Below, piece after piece: positions 7,253 to 16,232 of a stretch of 34,595 bases of DNA. The DNA is from JBHEKP01 sp041859375. GTDB lineage: Bacteria > Hydrogenedentota > Hydrogenedentia > Hydrogenedentales > CAITNO01. Position numbers and translations under genes: made by a program. Under the pieces are notes generated by a model. The model saw only the letters and a list, made by a program, of their open reading frames with translations. It was not told where the DNA came from and did not search any database. Within the stretch, counting starts at the first letter, position 1; every line of letters starts with the position of its first letter. The stretch is taken from positions 1-34,595 of the forward strand of contig JBHEKP010000277.1 in NCBI GenBank assembly GCA_041859375.1. The letters are read 5' to 3'.

Positions 7253-9724
7253 ATGAAAAAATGGGCAAGGCGCCTTCTTGCGCTCCTTCTGCTGTCATGC
7301 CTGCTTGCCTGCGCCGCCGTGCTGTGGGTGCTGCGGCTCGCCGAAACACGCCTCCCGGCGCTTGACGGGGAAATCCGGCACGAATCATTGAAAGGCCCCG
7401 TGCGGGTGCTCCGGGATGAATGGGGGGTGCCCCACATTCTCGCCGAAAACGAGGAGGACGCCTATTTCGCGCTTGGCCACGCCGTGGCGCAGGAGCGCCT
7501 GTTCCAGCTGGAACTGCTCCGCCGCCTCTCCTCGGGCGAACTGGCGGAACTGCTTGGCCCGCCCCTGGTCAGGCTCGACAAAATAGCCCGCTCTTTCCGG
7601 CTGCGGCGGAAGGCGGAGGAAACCGCGGCCATACTGTCCGCGGAGCATCCGCGGCTGGCGGCGCTGATGGGGGCCTATTGCGCGGGCATCAACCACTTCC
7701 AGGAAACGGGCCCGCCGCCCTTCGAATTCACCGTGCTGCAAATACCCGTCCGACCGTTCACGCCGGTGGACTGCCTCACCGCGGCCGCCATCCTGCCCAT
7801 CACCCTGGCCGACGCCCTGCGCGTGGACTCCCTGCACGCCCTGATTGAGGCCCGCTGCCCCGGAAAGCCCGTTTCCGAACTTTTCCCAAACCACGACCTT
7901 CACCCCAACCACACCATCATCGAGGGCGGTGTCCCGCCGGAGGGCGTTCCGGCCGCCGCAAAAAACACAGCGGCCGCGCCGCAACCCATGGCCGCCCTCG
8001 CCGCGTGGAATGAGGCGCTGTTCGAGGTCACGCGGAAGCTCAGCCCGGCGCTGGGGAGCAACTCCTGGGTGCTCAACGGCGGGCGGACCGTCTCCGGAAA
8101 GGCGCTCCTGGCAAACGACCCGCACATCGGCTTCACCAACCCAAGCGTCTGGTATGAGGCGCATCTGGTCTACGGGGATGTGAACCATTACGGCCATTAT
8201 TTTCCCCTGATCCCCCTGGCCCTGACGGCGCACACGGAGAAGATCGCCTGGGGCCTCACCATGTTCTCCAACGACGACGTGGACTTTTACAGGGAAACCT
8301 TTGATCCCAACAACCCGGACCGGGTGATGCACCAAGGCGAATACACCGACGTGAAAAGGGAAACGGCGCGCATCAAGGTGCGCTTTGGCCGGGATGTGGA
8401 CGCGGAAATCCGCGTCACACCGCACGGCCCCGTGGTGACGGACCTGTTCAGGATCCTGAACGGACACAACGGGCCGGACATCAGCATGTCCTGGGTGTGG
8501 CAGCAGGTGCCCTACACCGACCTGATCGCACTCCACCGCATGAACACGGCGCGCACCTACGACGAGTTCGCGGCGGCCATGCCGCTCATCACCTCGCCGG
8601 GCCTCAACGTGTCCTATGCGGACGCGGACGGCAACATCGCGTGGTGGGCCGCCGGAAAAATAGTCCTCCGGCCGGGCCATGTGAACGGGAAGACCCTGCT
8701 GGACGGCGCCTCCGGAAAGGATGAAATCACGGGATACGCCCCCTTCGGGGACAATCCACACCTGAAAAACCCGCCGCGCGGCCACATTGTCACCGCGAAC
8801 AACCTGCCCACCATGAACCTTTACGGCGGAAAGCTGCTGGACGGTTACTGGCAACCCTCCGACCGCGCCGTCCGCATCACGGACAGGCTTGAATCCGCGC
8901 CGAAATGGGACGCCGAATCCGCCATGGCGCTGCAGAATGATGATTACGCCGCGACCGCCGACGCCATGCTCGGCGTCATTCTCCCGGCGGTCAAGGCCCG
9001 CCAAGACGGGCGGACCCCGCTGGAGTCCGGGGCCGCCTCCCTTCTGGAGTCATGGGACCGCCGCCACGGCATCTCCTCCGCCGGGGCGCTGGTGTTCCAT
9101 TACCTGTGCGACCGCATCACCGTGGAGGCGCTTCAGGACGAACTGGGCCCAGAACTGCTCAACAACTACTTTGACACCGCGGACCAGTGGATCTGCCTCA
9201 AGTCGCTGCTGCAAAACCCGGACTCCCCCTTCTGGGACCGCACCGGCACCCCGGAGGTGGAAACGCGCGACACCGTGATCGCGGACGCGTTTTCGGGGGC
9301 CGTCGCCGAACTAAGAAGAGACCATGGCGACGCCCCCGGCCAATGGCAATGGGGCAGGGCGCACACCGTCACCTACAGCCATCCCTTTGGCTACCTGCCC
9401 GGGGCGGGCCGCCTGTTCAACATCGGGCCCCTCCCCTCGCCCGGCGCCTACCACACGATCAACAACATGGTGCACATGGGCGGACGGGGAAACTACGGGG
9501 TCATAGCGGGGCCTTCCACCCGGCGCGTGGTGGATTTCAGCACGTCCCCCCCGCAGGCCTGGATGGTGCTGCCCACGGGCAATTCCGGCCAGTTGAAAAG
9601 CCCCCATTATGACGACCAGGCACGAATGTTCCTGGAGGGGCGCAACAGGAGGGTGCATTTCCTCCGGGAGGACGTGGAAAAGTCAAAACGCCATGAACTG
9701 AGGCTGCTGCCGGCGGCCAAATGA
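7253..9724 (+). CDS. Penicillin acylase family Ntn hydrolase
   Basis: An 823-residue S45-family amidohydrolase. The N-terminal hydrophobic segment (residues 8-27) directs export or anchors the protein; LLAC at 17-20 is only a poor lipobox. The alpha-chain region carries RDEWGVPHI (54-62) and GHAVAQERLFQLELLRR (75-91). The autoproteolytic site is LGSNSW (267-272), making Ser269 the expected N-terminal nucleophile of the beta chain after cleavage at Gly268. The end has the family's GNSG...SPHYDDQ element. Members hydrolyse amide bonds of acylated substrates such as beta-lactams or acyl-homoserine lactones; the real substrate cannot be read from sequence. GGAGAGG lies 5 bases before the ATG, which is why the upstream in-frame start at 7178 is rejected. 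It converges on murG with 8 bases between stop codons. Confidence 0.85.
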   Translation: MKKWARRLLALLLLSCLLACAAVLWVLRLAETRLPALDGEIRHESLKGPVRVLRDEWGVPHILAENEEDAYFALGHAVAQERLFQLELLRRLSSGELAELLGPPLVRLDKIARSFRLRRKAEETAAILSAEHPRLAALMGAYCAGINHFQETGPPPFEFTVLQIPVRPFTPVDCLTAAAILPITLADALRVDSLHALIEARCPGKPVSELFPNHDLHPNHTIIEGGVPPEGVPAAAKNTAAAPQPMAALAAWNEALFEVTRKLSPALGSNSWVLNGGRTVSGKALLANDPHIGFTNPSVWYEAHLVYGDVNHYGHYFPLIPLALTAHTEKIAWGLTMFSNDDVDFYRETFDPNNPDRVMHQGEYTDVKRETARIKVRFGRDVDAEIRVTPHGPVVTDLFRILNGHNGPDISMSWVWQQVPYTDLIALHRMNTARTYDEFAAAMPLITSPGLNVSYADADGNIAWWAAGKIVLRPGHVNGKTLLDGASGKDEITGYAPFGDNPHLKNPPRGHIVTANNLPTMNLYGGKLLDGYWQPSDRAVRITDRLESAPKWDAESAMALQNDDYAATADAMLGVILPAVKARQDGRTPLESGAASLLESWDRRHGISSAGALVFHYLCDRITVEALQDELGPELLNNYFDTADQWICLKSLLQNPDSPFWDRTGTPEVETRDTVIADAFSGAVAELRRDHGDAPGQWQWGRAHTVTYSHPFGYLPGAGRLFNIGPLPSPGAYHTINNMVHMGGRGNYGVIAGPSTRRVVDFSTSPPQAWMVLPTGNSGQLKSPHYDDQARMFLEGRNRRVHFLREDVEKSKRHELRLLPAAK

Positions 9725-9732
9725 CGGCGGAC

Positions 9733-10821
9733 TCAAAACACCGCGGTGATGATTTCCCCGACGATGACTTCCGCGGCCTCGGGGTGGGCCAGGGCAAGCG
9801 CCGCCCTTCCCATCGCCTCCAGCCGCCCCGAATCACCCAGCAGTTCCCCGACAACGGAGGAGAGCGCCTCCGGGGTGCAGTCCCGGTCATGGAGCAGCAC
9901 CGACGCGCCCGCGTCCGCAAAGGCACGGGCGTTGTGCTCCTGGTGGTTGTCGGTGGCGTGGGGATAGGGCACCAGCACGGAGGGCTTGCCCATCACGGCG
10001 ATTTCCGCGCTGCTGGACGCGCCCGCACGGCTCACAATAAGATCGGCGGCGGCGCAGGCGGCAGGCATGTCGTCAATAAAGGGCATCACCCTGACGTTCT
10101 CCAGCCCTTCGGCGGCGGCGCGCCCCATGGCGGCGTCGGCCTTTCCGGTCATCCAGATAAACTGAGCCCCCGAACAGGCCGTTCCTGAAAGCATCCCGGC
10201 CATGGCCTCGTTGAGCCGCCTGGCCCCCTGGCTCCCCCCGCAGACAAGAACCACCCGGCGCTCCGGATTGAGGCCGAAACGGGCGCAGGCCTCCGCGCGC
10301 TCCGGCGGATCCAGGAAACCGGCGCGCACTGGGTTGCCCACAACGCGGGACCGCTCCGCCGGGAAGGAGCCGATGGTGTCGGGGTAACTGAGGAACATGC
10401 GCGCGGCGCGGGCGGCGCATACACGGTTGGCCATGCCGAGGCGCTTGTTCTGCTCGTGGAGAAAGGTGGGCACCCCCATGCGCTGCGCCGCCCAGACCAG
10501 CGGCAGCGACACGTACCCGCCCACGCCGATGACGGCGCGGGGCTTGAAGACATAAATCCACATGGCGCAGCGCAGCGCCGACCAGGCCAGCTTCACCAGC
10601 ACCCACGCCATGCGCGGCGTTTTGCGGCGCGGCCATCCCTCCACCGGCACCCCGCGAAAGGGCACGCCGGCGGCGGCGGCCACCCGCTCCTCCATGCCGC
10701 CGCTCCGGCCCACCCAGCGGGCCAGCAGGCCCGGATCCCGCCTGCGCAGCTCCTCCACAATGGCGGTGGCGGGGGACGTGTGCCCGCCGGTGCCGCCGCC
10801 GGTAATCATAATCCGCATCAT
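9733..10821 (-). CDS. murG: UDP-GlcNAc:undecaprenyl-PP-MurNAc-pentapeptide GlcNAc transferase
   Basis: MurG adds GlcNAc to lipid I to make lipid II on the inner face of the cytoplasmic membrane. The 362-residue length is usual. The N-terminal glycine loop GGGTGGHTSP (8-17) and a second glycine-rich loop (CGGSQGARRLN) are present. So is the UDP-GlcNAc-binding region SRAGASSSAEIAVMGKPSVLVPYP followed by DNHQEHNA, where the common Thr of the first element is Ser. Two ATG codons in tandem (10821 and 10818) overlap the ftsW stop, so translation is coupled. It is the last gene of the dcw operon and converges on the acylase gene. Confidence 0.95.
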   Translation of the reverse strand: MMRIMITGGGTGGHTSPATAIVEELRRRDPGLLARWVGRSGGMEERVAAAAGVPFRGVPVEGWPRRKTPRMAWVLVKLAWSALRCAMWIYVFKPRAVIGVGGYVSLPLVWAAQRMGVPTFLHEQNKRLGMANRVCAARAARMFLSYPDTIGSFPAERSRVVGNPVRAGFLDPPERAEACARFGLNPERRVVLVCGGSQGARRLNEAMAGMLSGTACSGAQFIWMTGKADAAMGRAAAEGLENVRVMPFIDDMPAACAAADLIVSRAGASSSAEIAVMGKPSVLVPYPHATDNHQEHNARAFADAGASVLLHDRDCTPEALSSVVGELLGDSGRLEAMGRAALALAHPEAAEVIVGEIITAVF

Positions 10822-11981
10822 TCACCCCCCGCCACGGGAACCGCGTTTCTGGCGCGGCGCCGCCTGTCCATGCTGACAATGTGCACGCGCGCGGCGGGCG
10901 CGTTGGCCCTGGCGTGGGAGCCGATGCTCACCAGGATTCCGGCCATGGCCATGAACATGACCAGCGCCGTGCCGCCGTAGCTGACAAAGGGAAGGGGCAG
11001 CCCCTTGGTGGGAAGGATGCCCACGTTCACCGCCATGATGAACGCGCCCTGAAAGCTGATGAGAACGGTGATGCCCGTGGCAAGCAGCGCGCCGAACATG
11101 TCCGTGGAATTCACCGCGACCCGGATGGCGGCCCAGGTGAACAGGACAAACAGCAGCAGCACGGCGGTGGTGCCCGCCAGCCCCAGCTCCTCGCCGATGG
11201 TGGCGAAAATAAAGTCGGTGTGCGCGGCGGGGAGATAGCCGAGCTTCTGCTCCCCCGCGCCCGCGCCGCGGCCCAGCAGGCCGCCCTGCGCGAAGGCCGA
11301 GAGGGACTGAATCAACTGCCAGCCGATGCCCTGCCGGTAGGCCCAGGGATCAATCAGCGCCAGGATTCGCCCCATGCGGTGGGGCGCGAAAACGACCCCC
11401 GCCACAAGGAGGCCCACACCGCCGACAGCCGCCAGCCCCAGGTAAAACCAGCGCATGCCGGCGACAAATATCATCACAAAGGCGGTGGTCAGCATCACCG
11501 CGGGAATGCCGATGTCACGCTCCAGGCCGACCAGGCCGGAAAAGACCACCGCGATGAGCGCGGGCGGCGCCAGCCCCTTGACCAGGCTCTCTATGTTGTT
11601 GTGGTTCTGCGTGAGCTTGACGGCCAGCAGGACCACCAGCGCCAGCTTCGCGTATTCGGACGGCTGGAAACTCTGCCCGAAGAGCCTCAGCCAGCGCCGC
11701 GCGCCCCCGGCCTCGTGGCCTATGCCAGGTATGATCACAAGCAGCAGGAGCACCACCGCGCTGATGATAATCCACTTGAACCAGCGGTGATCCCCCAGGG
11801 CGTGGTAGTCGGTTTGCGACAGCGCCACAAAGGCGGCCAGGCCGATAAGCAGATAGACGACATGCTTGGTGAAGTTGTTCTCCCCCGTGAAGGAGACCGC
11901 GTCCACGCTGTACACGGTGAGCAGGCCCATGAAAGCCAGCGCCAGCACCGCCAGCGACATGATGGTGGTTTCTTTTTTCAT
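10818..11981 (-). CDS. ftsW: SEDS-family septal peptidoglycan polymerase FtsW
   Basis: A 387-residue polytopic membrane protein with about ten hydrophobic helices, a normal length for FtsW. SEDS signatures are visible: GGARRWL, FQPSEYAKLA, the catalytic-aspartate region GLERDIGIP, AHTDFIFATIGEELG and GLPLPFVSYGGTAL near the C-terminus. FtsW polymerises glycan strands from lipid II at the septum together with its cognate class B PBP, here the FtsI encoded upstream. FtsW rather than RodA or SpoVE is chosen because the gene lies between murD and murG. A strong GGAAGGAGGG Shine-Dalgarno sequence precedes the ATG, which overlaps the murD stop as ATGA. Confidence 0.93.
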   Translation of the reverse strand: MKKETTIMSLAVLALAFMGLLTVYSVDAVSFTGENNFTKHVVYLLIGLAAFVALSQTDYHALGDHRWFKWIIISAVVLLLLVIIPGIGHEAGGARRWLRLFGQSFQPSEYAKLALVVLLAVKLTQNHNNIESLVKGLAPPALIAVVFSGLVGLERDIGIPAVMLTTAFVMIFVAGMRWFYLGLAAVGGVGLLVAGVVFAPHRMGRILALIDPWAYRQGIGWQLIQSLSAFAQGGLLGRGAGAGEQKLGYLPAAHTDFIFATIGEELGLAGTTAVLLLFVLFTWAAIRVAVNSTDMFGALLATGITVLISFQGAFIMAVNVGILPTKGLPLPFVSYGGTALVMFMAMAGILVSIGSHARANAPAARVHIVSMDRRRRARNAVPVAGGE

Positions 11982-13333
11982 TTGTCCCTCCTTCCGGAAC
12001 GCAGCGCCACAAGCCGCTTGAAGTCGCGGCCGCGCTCCTCAAAGTTGTTGTACAGGTCAAAACTCGCGCAGGCGGGCGAGAGCAGCACCACGTCGCCCGG
12101 CGCGGCGGCCGCCGCGGCCGCGTCCACGGCCTCGGCCATGCCCCACACCCGTTCGGTGGGGATGAGATCCCCGAAGGCCTGTTCCAGCAGGGGGCCGTCC
12201 TCGCCCATCGCAACCAGCCGGCGCACGCGCCGCGCCGCAAGGTCCCGGAGCGGCGCGTAGTCGTCACCCTTGCCGCGCCCCCCCGCGATCAGCACCAGGG
12301 GCCGGTCGAAGCTTTCCAGCGCCACGCGCAGGCTGTCGATGTTGGTTGATTTGGAGTCGTTGTAGTAGTCCACGCCGCCGCTGGAAAGCACAAACTCAAT
12401 GCGGTGCTCCACCGCCCGGAAACCGCGCAGGCCCGCCGCAAGCCCTTCCCCGGGCAGCCCCGAATCCGCCAGCATGGCCACCGCCGCCAAGACATTCTCC
12501 AGGTTGTGCCTTCCGGGGAGCGGATTGTCCGAGCGGGGCGTGAAGCGCCCGTCACGGAACATGATCCATTCGCCATCCGCCCAGGCCCCGCGCGGCTGCG
12601 GGGAACGGCCGCTGAAAGGCACAATCTCCACGCCCCGCGGGGGGTGCATCCGCGCCGCATGCGGGTCATCCGCGTTGAGCACGGCGCGGTCGCCCGGCCC
12701 CTGGTTTTCAAAGACGCGCGCCTTGGCCGCGGCGTAGCCCTCCATGGTCTTGTGCCGCTTGAGGTGGTCCGGGGTCAGGTTCAGCACCGCCGCCGCCGAG
12801 GGATGGAACGCCCGCACCGTCTCCAGCTGGTAGCTGCTCACCTCGGCCACCACATACTCCGGCTGCTCCGGCGCGAGCGCCACAAGCGAGAGGGGCGCGT
12901 CGTTGTTGCCCGCCAGCATCACCGTCCTGCCGCAGGCCGCCACCATGGCGCGCATGAGCTCGGTGGTGGTGGTCTTTCCGTTGGTGCCGGTCACGGCGAG
13001 GATTTTAGAGCGGACGAAACGGGAGGCGAGCTCAAGCTCCCCCAGCACCGGCACGCCGCGCTCCCGCGGATCCCGGAGCAGTTCCATCGCGGCGGGCACG
13101 CCGGGGCTGAGCACCACCAGATCCGCCGAACCGAAGCGCGCCGTGTCATGGCCGCCGGTCTCGCAGGGCACGCCCAGCGCGTCAAGACGGGCGCGCCACG
13201 GCGCCATGGCGGGGGAATCCCCGCTGTCCGTGACAAAGGGCCGCGCCTTTTCGCGCAGCAGCAGTTCCGCGGCGGCGGCCGATGAACGGCCCAGGCCGAC
13301 CAGCAAAACCTCTTTACCCGCAAGTTCAATCAT
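11978..13333 (-). CDS. murD: UDP-N-acetylmuramoyl-L-alanine--D-glutamate ligase
   Basis: MurD adds D-glutamate to UDP-MurNAc-L-Ala in the cytoplasm. The 451 residues show an N-terminal Rossmann-type UDP-binding domain (VLLVGLGRSS near residue 10), the ATP-binding loop VTGTNGKTTT near residue 115, NLTPDHLKRH and LNADDPHAARM in the central domain, and YNDSKSTN followed by LIAGGRGKGDDY in the C-terminal domain. The usual Asp in the DHLDRH motif is Lys here. The gene overlaps ftsW by four bases and lies 35 bases after mraY. Confidence 0.95.
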   Translation of the reverse strand: MIELAGKEVLLVGLGRSSAAAAELLLREKARPFVTDSGDSPAMAPWRARLDALGVPCETGGHDTARFGSADLVVLSPGVPAAMELLRDPRERGVPVLGELELASRFVRSKILAVTGTNGKTTTTELMRAMVAACGRTVMLAGNNDAPLSLVALAPEQPEYVVAEVSSYQLETVRAFHPSAAAVLNLTPDHLKRHKTMEGYAAAKARVFENQGPGDRAVLNADDPHAARMHPPRGVEIVPFSGRSPQPRGAWADGEWIMFRDGRFTPRSDNPLPGRHNLENVLAAVAMLADSGLPGEGLAAGLRGFRAVEHRIEFVLSSGGVDYYNDSKSTNIDSLRVALESFDRPLVLIAGGRGKGDDYAPLRDLAARRVRRLVAMGEDGPLLEQAFGDLIPTERVWGMAEAVDAAAAAAAPGDVVLLSPACASFDLYNNFEERGRDFKRLVALRSGRRDK

Positions 13334-13368
13334 CGGTTTTCACCACCGGCCCCGGGCCGGAACGCTCC

Positions 13369-14853
13369 TCAGCGCAGCTTCAGCGTGGCCAGGCTCATCA
13401 TCGCGAAGAGCAGCGCCACAATCCAGAACCGCATGGTCACCTTGGTCTCCACCCAGCCGAGCAGTTCAAAGTGGTGGTGGAGCGGCGCCATGCGGAAAAC
13501 ACGCCTTCCCGTCAGCTTGAAGGAGGCCACCTGGACCACGACACTGGCCGCCTCCAGCACAAACATGCCGGCCACCACCGGAAGCAGCAGCTCCTGCTTG
13601 GTCATCAGCGCCATCGCGCCGATGGCGCCGCCGAGGGAAAGGGAGCCCGTGTCGCCCATGAACACCTCGGCCGGGTGCCCGTTAAACCACAGGAATCCGA
13701 GGCCCGTGCCCAGCAGCGCACCGCCGAAGACAAACAGTTCGCTCGCCTCCGGCACATAGGTCAGGTACAGATACTGCGACCAGTCGGCGCGGCTCACCAC
13801 GTAGGCGATACCGGCGTAGGTGATGACGGATATCACCGAAATTCCGGCGGCAAGACCGTCCAGCCCGTCGGTCAGATTGACTGCGTTGGAAATGCTCACA
13901 ATCACAAAAATAACGAAGGGGATGTAGAGGATGCCCAGCGGGATGAACCAGTCCTTGAAGCCGGGAATGCCCACCTTTGTGTGCAGGTTGGGCATGCTTG
14001 GCGCGACCACACCGGGCAGCGCGGCCTCGATCAGCAGGCGGTTGAGCCGCAGCACATCGCGCTCGCCCAGCCTTTCCGCGCCGTGGCGCAGCAGTCCCGC
14101 CAGCTCGGGCGTGGCCCCGTCCAGCGGCCACACCCCCGGCTTGTAAAGCCCCCGGTTTCTGAGCGCCGTGTTCAGCCCCTGGAGCACCGCGCTCCTGTCA
14201 CGCTCCGTTGACACCCCCTCCCTCGACGCGTCCAGGATGGTTCGGCGCGCCTCCTCCGGAAACATGTCCCAAACGCCGCGCAGCGGCCCCCTGTAGTCCG
14301 GCGACGCGGCGGCGGCCAGCGCCCCCTCCAGCTTTCCCCAGTCAATCACGTCACGGGGGTACACATAGGAGGCGCTCACCGTGACGGGGTTGAAGTATAG
14401 GAAAAGCCCCAGGACGGTTCCGGTGATTATCTGGCCGATGAATTTGGCGCGGGCGCTCAGCCCGTCGTTGTGCTTCCGCCGGAGCTTGATGAAGTCGTCC
14501 ATGAAGCCCACAATGCCCAGCAGCAGGAACACGAACACGGCCATCCACAGCATCCTGCTTGAAAAACGGCCCCACAGCAGCAGGGACAGGACCGTGCCGC
14601 CGATAATCATCGCGCCGCCCATCGTGGGGGTGCCCGCCTTGCCCTTGTGCAGCTCGTGCAGGTTTTCCACATGATCCTTCTTGATGTACTGGCCTATTTT
14701 GAGGGCGCGCAGGCGGCGGATAAGGGCGGGGCCAAACAGCAGGCACAGCGCGAAGCCGGTGACCGCCGCGCCGCCGGCGCGGACGGTGTGGTAGGTCAGC
14801 ACGTTGAGCACGTTGAAACTGTCCACCAGCATGGCCGCCACAAAATAGAGCAT
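13369..14853 (-). CDS. mraY: MraY, lipid I synthase, with a large extracytoplasmic insertion
   Basis: MraY transfers phospho-MurNAc-pentapeptide to undecaprenyl phosphate to give lipid I in the inner membrane. Hallmarks are GTPTMGG (75-81), the metal-binding pair Asp119-Asp120 in GFMDDF, NAVNLTDGLDGLA with Asp329, FMGDTGSL and MAPLHHHFE with the triple His at 459-461. The protein is 494 residues, against about 360 in most bacteria. The excess lies at about residues 167-288, between the beta-strand after the fourth helix and the helix starting FIPLGILYIPF, a loop expected outside the cytoplasm. All catalytic motifs are intact. The ATG at 14853 is preferred because MLYFVAAML aligns with the usual start; a GTG at 14862 lies too close to the AAAGGA ribosome site. 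murF ends 23 bases upstream. Confidence 0.93.
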   Translation of the reverse strand: MLYFVAAMLVDSFNVLNVLTYHTVRAGGAAVTGFALCLLFGPALIRRLRALKIGQYIKKDHVENLHELHKGKAGTPTMGGAMIIGGTVLSLLLWGRFSSRMLWMAVFVFLLLGIVGFMDDFIKLRRKHNDGLSARAKFIGQIITGTVLGLFLYFNPVTVSASYVYPRDVIDWGKLEGALAAAASPDYRGPLRGVWDMFPEEARRTILDASREGVSTERDRSAVLQGLNTALRNRGLYKPGVWPLDGATPELAGLLRHGAERLGERDVLRLNRLLIEAALPGVVAPSMPNLHTKVGIPGFKDWFIPLGILYIPFVIFVIVSISNAVNLTDGLDGLAAGISVISVITYAGIAYVVSRADWSQYLYLTYVPEASELFVFGGALLGTGLGFLWFNGHPAEVFMGDTGSLSLGGAIGAMALMTKQELLLPVVAGMFVLEAASVVVQVASFKLTGRRVFRMAPLHHHFELLGWVETKVTMRFWIVALLFAMMSLATLKLR

Positions 14854-14876
14854 CGGGTCCACTATCCTTTCAGGGG

Positions 14877-16232
14877 TTATTCCCCGGAATAAAGCCGCTT
14901 CAACGACTCAACCACGCACTCCATGCGCATGCCCCTGGAGCCCTTCACCAGCAGCGCGTCCCCCGGCGCGGCGGCGGCGCGCACGGCCTCCGCAATCATG
15001 CCGTGCTCCTCGATCACCCCGGCGCGCGGCATGCCCGCCTCCAGCGCGCCCGCCACCATGTCCGCCGCGTGGGGCCCGCGCGCGAAGAGGCAGGAAACCC
15101 CCATTTCAGCAGCGGTGCGCCCCGTCTCACGGTGCAGTTCCGCCGCGTGCGCGCCCAGCTCCAGCATCCCGCCCAGCGCGGCGAAGCGCGCGCCCCGCAC
15201 GGGCCGGTCGGCGAGCGCCTGGAGCGAAGCGGCCATGCTGGCGGGGTTCGCGTTGTACGAGTCGTCCAGCACCTCCAGCGGCCCCACCTGCTCGACCCGG
15301 AATCTGGTGAGGCCCCGGCACGCCTCCGCCAGGGGGCCGGCGACATCGTCAATACCGTGCCGCAACGCCACCGCCACCGCCAGAAGCACGTTTGTGGCGT
15401 GTGCGCGCACCATGAGGGGAAGGGCAACCCGGCCCACGGGATCTATATCCAAAACCATCATGCCGTTCCCGTCAAAAGCGAGGTTTTTCAGCGCGACATC
15501 ACCGTTGCGCCCAAAGCGCACCTTCGGGCCGGGATGCCTTTCGGCCATGGCGGCGCACCAGGGGTCGTCATTGTTGACGTAAAACACGCCGTCCGGCCCA
15601 AGGCCTTCGACGATTTCGCCCTTGGCCATGGCGACCCGCTCGACACTGCCGAAGCCCTCCAGGTGGGCCGGGGCGACTATCGTGACCGCCGCCTCGTCGG
15701 GCGCGGCCATGCGGCAGAGTTCCGCGATTTCACCCACGTGGTTGGCGCCCATCTCAATCACCCCGAAGCGGGTTTCCCCGTCCATGCGCAGCAGTGAAAG
15801 GGGGCAGCCGATGTCGTTGTTGAGGTTGCCCTGCGTCTTTTCCACCGCGTGTCTTGAGCCAAGCAGCCCGGCAATCAAATCCTTCGAGGTGGTCTTGCCG
15901 CAGGAACCGGTGACTGCAATGACCTTCGCGGGACAGCGGCGGCGGTGCCAGGCCGCAAAGGACTGAAGCGCGGCGGCGGGGGAGTCCACCAGAATGCAGG
16001 GGCCGCCCGGATTGGGCCGGCTGCACACCGCGGCGGCGGCGCCCAAATCAAAGGCCTGCGCCACAAAACTGTTCCCGTCAAAGTTGCCTCCGGACAGGGC
16101 GAAAAAGACATCGCCGGGGCGGAGGGTGCGCGTGTCGGTGGAAACGGAGGAGAAAGGCATGGCCGCCGCATCCGCCGGGGGAACCGCGCCGACGGCCCCG
16201 GCCAATTCTTCCAGTGTGCGCGTCCAGCTCAT
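14877..16232 (-). CDS. murF: UDP-N-acetylmuramoyl-tripeptide--D-alanyl-D-alanine ligase
   Basis: MurF adds D-Ala-D-Ala to the UDP-MurNAc-tripeptide, finishing the cytoplasmic precursor used by MraY. The 451 residues carry the MurF-type N-terminal domain (VSTDTRTLRPGDVFFAL), the ATP loop VTGSCGKTTSKDL, QGNLNNDIGCPLSLL, the IEMGANHVGEI motif typical of MurF, and DSYNANPASM in the C-terminal part. The ATG overlaps the murE stop as ATGA. Ddl, which makes the D-Ala-D-Ala substrate, is not encoded in this window. Confidence 0.95.
   Translation of the reverse strand: MSWTRTLEELAGAVGAVPPADAAAMPFSSVSTDTRTLRPGDVFFALSGGNFDGNSFVAQAFDLGAAAAVCSRPNPGGPCILVDSPAAALQSFAAWHRRRCPAKVIAVTGSCGKTTSKDLIAGLLGSRHAVEKTQGNLNNDIGCPLSLLRMDGETRFGVIEMGANHVGEIAELCRMAAPDEAAVTIVAPAHLEGFGSVERVAMAKGEIVEGLGPDGVFYVNNDDPWCAAMAERHPGPKVRFGRNGDVALKNLAFDGNGMMVLDIDPVGRVALPLMVRAHATNVLLAVAVALRHGIDDVAGPLAEACRGLTRFRVEQVGPLEVLDDSYNANPASMAASLQALADRPVRGARFAALGGMLELGAHAAELHRETGRTAAEMGVSCLFARGPHAADMVAGALEAGMPRAGVIEEHGMIAEAVRAAAAPGDALLVKGSRGMRMECVVESLKRLYSGE

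Noticed and set aside
10881..12260. Plus-strand 459-residue frame opposite ftsW and murD
   Set aside because: Antisense of two well-supported genes; Gln/Arg/His-rich with no domain.
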